Shown one piece after another: positions 7,561 to 8,333 of a DNA stretch of 8,333 nt. Made by a program: the position numbers and the translations under genes. This DNA comes from Candidatus Cloacimonadota bacterium. Its GTDB lineage: Bacteria > Cloacimonadota > Cloacimonadia > Cloacimonadales > Cloacimonadaceae. Positions within the stretch are counted from its first letter, which is position 1; each line of letters opens with the position of its first letter. The notes beneath the pieces were generated by a model. That model did no database searches and was not told the origin of the DNA. It saw only the letters and a list, made by a program, of their open reading frames with translations. Location: positions 1 to 8,333 of the forward strand of contig JAEWNJ010000148.1 in assembly GCA_023392795.1 (NCBI GenBank). The letters run 5' to 3'.

Positions 7561-7790
7561 CCGGGACAGCAGTTCAGGCAGCAACGTCTGCCGTACAGCC
7601 ATCTGAGTCCCGCTAGGGACGGCAGTTTAGGTAGCAACGTGCGTCGACAGCCATCAAAGTCCCGCTAGGGACGGCAGTTTAGATAGCAACGTGCGCCGTA
7701 CAGTCATCTGAGTCCCGCTAGGGACGGCAGTTTAGGTAGCAACGTGCGTCCTACAGCCATCTGAGTCCCGCTAGGGACGGCAGTTTAGAT
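7555..7790 (+). repeat. Tandem array of a 52-53 bp unit with core GTCCCGCTAGGGAC
   Basis: Five head-to-tail units start at 7555, 7607, 7659, 7712 and 7765. The first has a degenerate core (GTGTCGCCGGGAC), the next three are full and nearly identical, and the last is cut after 26 bases. Each full unit is a core hairpin (GTCCC/GGGAC, loop GCTA), then GGCAGTTTAGRTAGCAACG, then a slightly variable stretch ending ACAGCCATCTGA. Unit lengths are 52, 52, 53 and 53. The stretches between cores are near-identical, so this is not a CRISPR array. No gene is visible in it. It resembles intergenic palindromic repeats of the REP/BIME sort in architecture, though I do not recognise the family. Confidence 0.9.
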
Positions 7791-7823
7791 ATAGCTAATC
7801 ACAAGATAGACATGGAGATAATC

Positions 7824-7884
7824 ATCTAAACTGTCGTCCCTACAGGACTCAGATCAGCGTTTCTATTCTCAGGCTATCTAAACT
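7824..7884 (-). repeat. Two inverted copies of the 52-53 bp unit, the second interrupted
   Basis: Bases 7824-7854 are the reverse complement of ATCTGAG...GTTTAGAT at 7759-7790 with about four differences, separated from it by a 33-base spacer. The two arms could form a long imperfect hairpin. The inverted orientation continues: CTATCTAAACT at 7874-7884 comes 52 bases after the matching ATCTAAACT at 7824, and the intervening stretch has the same length as in the forward units though its middle has diverged. The second inverted copy stops at AAACT, where the 442-bp block begins. Confidence 0.8.
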
Positions 7885-7885
7885 C

Positions 7886-8327
7886 ACATGAAACGCGTTT
7901 CGCAACCGAGAATGAAACTTCCGGGTGTCGTGCGCAGCCCTCCGACTGCTGCTTGCATATTCATCATTGATCTGATTTGACAGCGCGTAGATATTGTTTT
8001 GTATGATGTTCCTAATGGATTAACATGTTTATTATCAAGCTGATTTATGGTTTGCACCACAAAAAAGACCGACGACAGACTGGATTTTTCCTTTGAGAAA
8101 AGCCGTGCTAAACATGGTCATGAGTTCTTTATGAACTACCGTTTGTGACAAGCACACCTTCAATAATCCGCGATATATGGATTGTGTGTTTGAGCACGCA
8201 TGTAAAACTATATGTCTTTTAGCATATGATTACTAGCAAACCTCAGACTTGGCTTGACATGAAACAAACTGAGTGATTTTGCTCAGATAGGGATGGTTTG
8301 CGCCAGAAATAGGTTCTCGTTTCATGT
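7886..8327. mobile_element. Candidate MITE-like non-autonomous insertion, 442 bp
   Basis: The block begins ACATGAAACGCG (7886-7897) and ends CTCGTTTCATGT (8316-8327); these are 12-bp inverted repeats with one mismatch. It is flanked by AAACTC (7880-7885) and AAACTG (8328-8333), a direct repeat of 5 bp, or 6 with one mismatch, as expected of a target duplication. It interrupts an inverted copy of the local repeat unit. It is more A+T-rich than the DNA to its left. No open reading frame of useful length is visible on either strand, so any mobility would depend on a transposase elsewhere. I do not recognise the ends as belonging to a named family. The alternative is an ordinary intergenic region whose matching ends arise by chance. 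Confidence 0.5.
8047..8313. repeat. Short repeated motifs inside the 442-bp block
   Basis: ATGGTTTGC occurs at 8047-8055 and 8293-8301, with similar flanks (ACCACAAAAAAG versus GCCAGAAATAGG), and its complement GCAAACC is at 8236-8242. A third copy of the terminal motif, ACATGAAAC, is at 8257-8265 and is followed by AAACTGAG. Small hairpins are AGTTC-TTTAT-GAACT (8123-8137) and CTGAG-TGATTTTG-CTCAG (8269-8286). Repeated subterminal motifs of this kind would suit transposase or regulator binding sites, but no binding protein is known. Confidence 0.4.
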
Positions 8328-8333
8328 AAACTG

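Noticed and set aside
7434..7637. 67-residue reading frame on the minus strand
   Set aside because: It runs from the repeat array into the antisense of the nuclease gene, has a repeat-derived composition, and shows no ribosome site or recognisable domain.
7555..7790. CRISPR array
   Set aside because: The period of 52-53 bases and the hairpin core look CRISPR-like, but the stretches between cores are almost identical from unit to unit rather than unique spacers, and no cas gene is nearby.
8226..8276. Mini-gene of 16 codons (MITSKPQTWLDMKQTE)
   Set aside because: No ribosome site precedes it, it is very short, and it overlaps the internal ACATGAAAC repeat.
8254..8282. Promoter in the 442-bp block (TTGACA at 8254)
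   Set aside because: The -35 is perfect, but the hexamers 15-18 bases on (GATTTT, ATTTTG, TTTTGC, TTTGCT) are not credible -10 boxes, and TTGACA is shared with the repeated word ACATGAAAC.

Overview
The window looks like chromosomal DNA from a Gram-negative member of the Fibrobacterota-Chlorobiota-Bacteroidota supergroup. A Cloacimonadota-like organism is my best guess. This is inference from protein style only: a gingipain-family (C25) protein ends in an NYPNPFNPTT...SGIYLYRL...RKMLLMK tail of the FlgD-Ig / type IX sorting kind, and beside it lie an outer-membrane beta-barrel and a lipobox lipoprotein. Calditrichota, Marinimicrobia or Fibrobacterota remain possible. All genes are on the + strand.

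Layout. Positions 1-64 are the 3' part of a tRNA-Val(UAC) with encoded CCA. At 87-1052 is an extended short-chain dehydrogenase/reductase (NAD(P)-dependent sugar-epimerase type). It overlaps by 28 bases the next gene (1025-2776), an exported protein with a beta-barrel C-terminus like that of TonB-dependent receptors but with no plug domain. At 2866-6384 is a large multidomain C25-family secreted protein that keeps the catalytic Cys but has Trp where gingipains have the catalytic His. A good intrinsic terminator follows (6423-6463). At 6611-7525 is a lipoprotein with a complete endonuclease/exonuclease/phosphatase (DNase I-like) active site.

The last 808 bases (7526-8333) hold no convincing gene. 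They start with a small GC hairpin, then about five head-to-tail copies of a 52-53 bp unit containing the near-palindrome GTCCCGCTAGGGAC, then two copies in inverted orientation. The second inverted copy is broken off after CTATCTAAACT by a 442-bp, visibly more A+T-rich non-coding block (7886-8327). That block has 12-bp inverted ends (one mismatch) and is flanked by AAACTC and AAACTG. I read it as a small non-autonomous (MITE-like) insertion into the repeat array; this predicts what should lie just beyond the end of the window.

How the genes work together: the epimerase and barrel genes are probably translationally coupled. The barrel, C25 protein and nuclease lipoprotein are all cell-envelope or exported proteins, but nothing in the sequence shows that they form one pathway. 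I found no clear defence, CRISPR or biosynthetic system. The two points most worth following are the altered C25 active site and the repeat array with its nested insertion.
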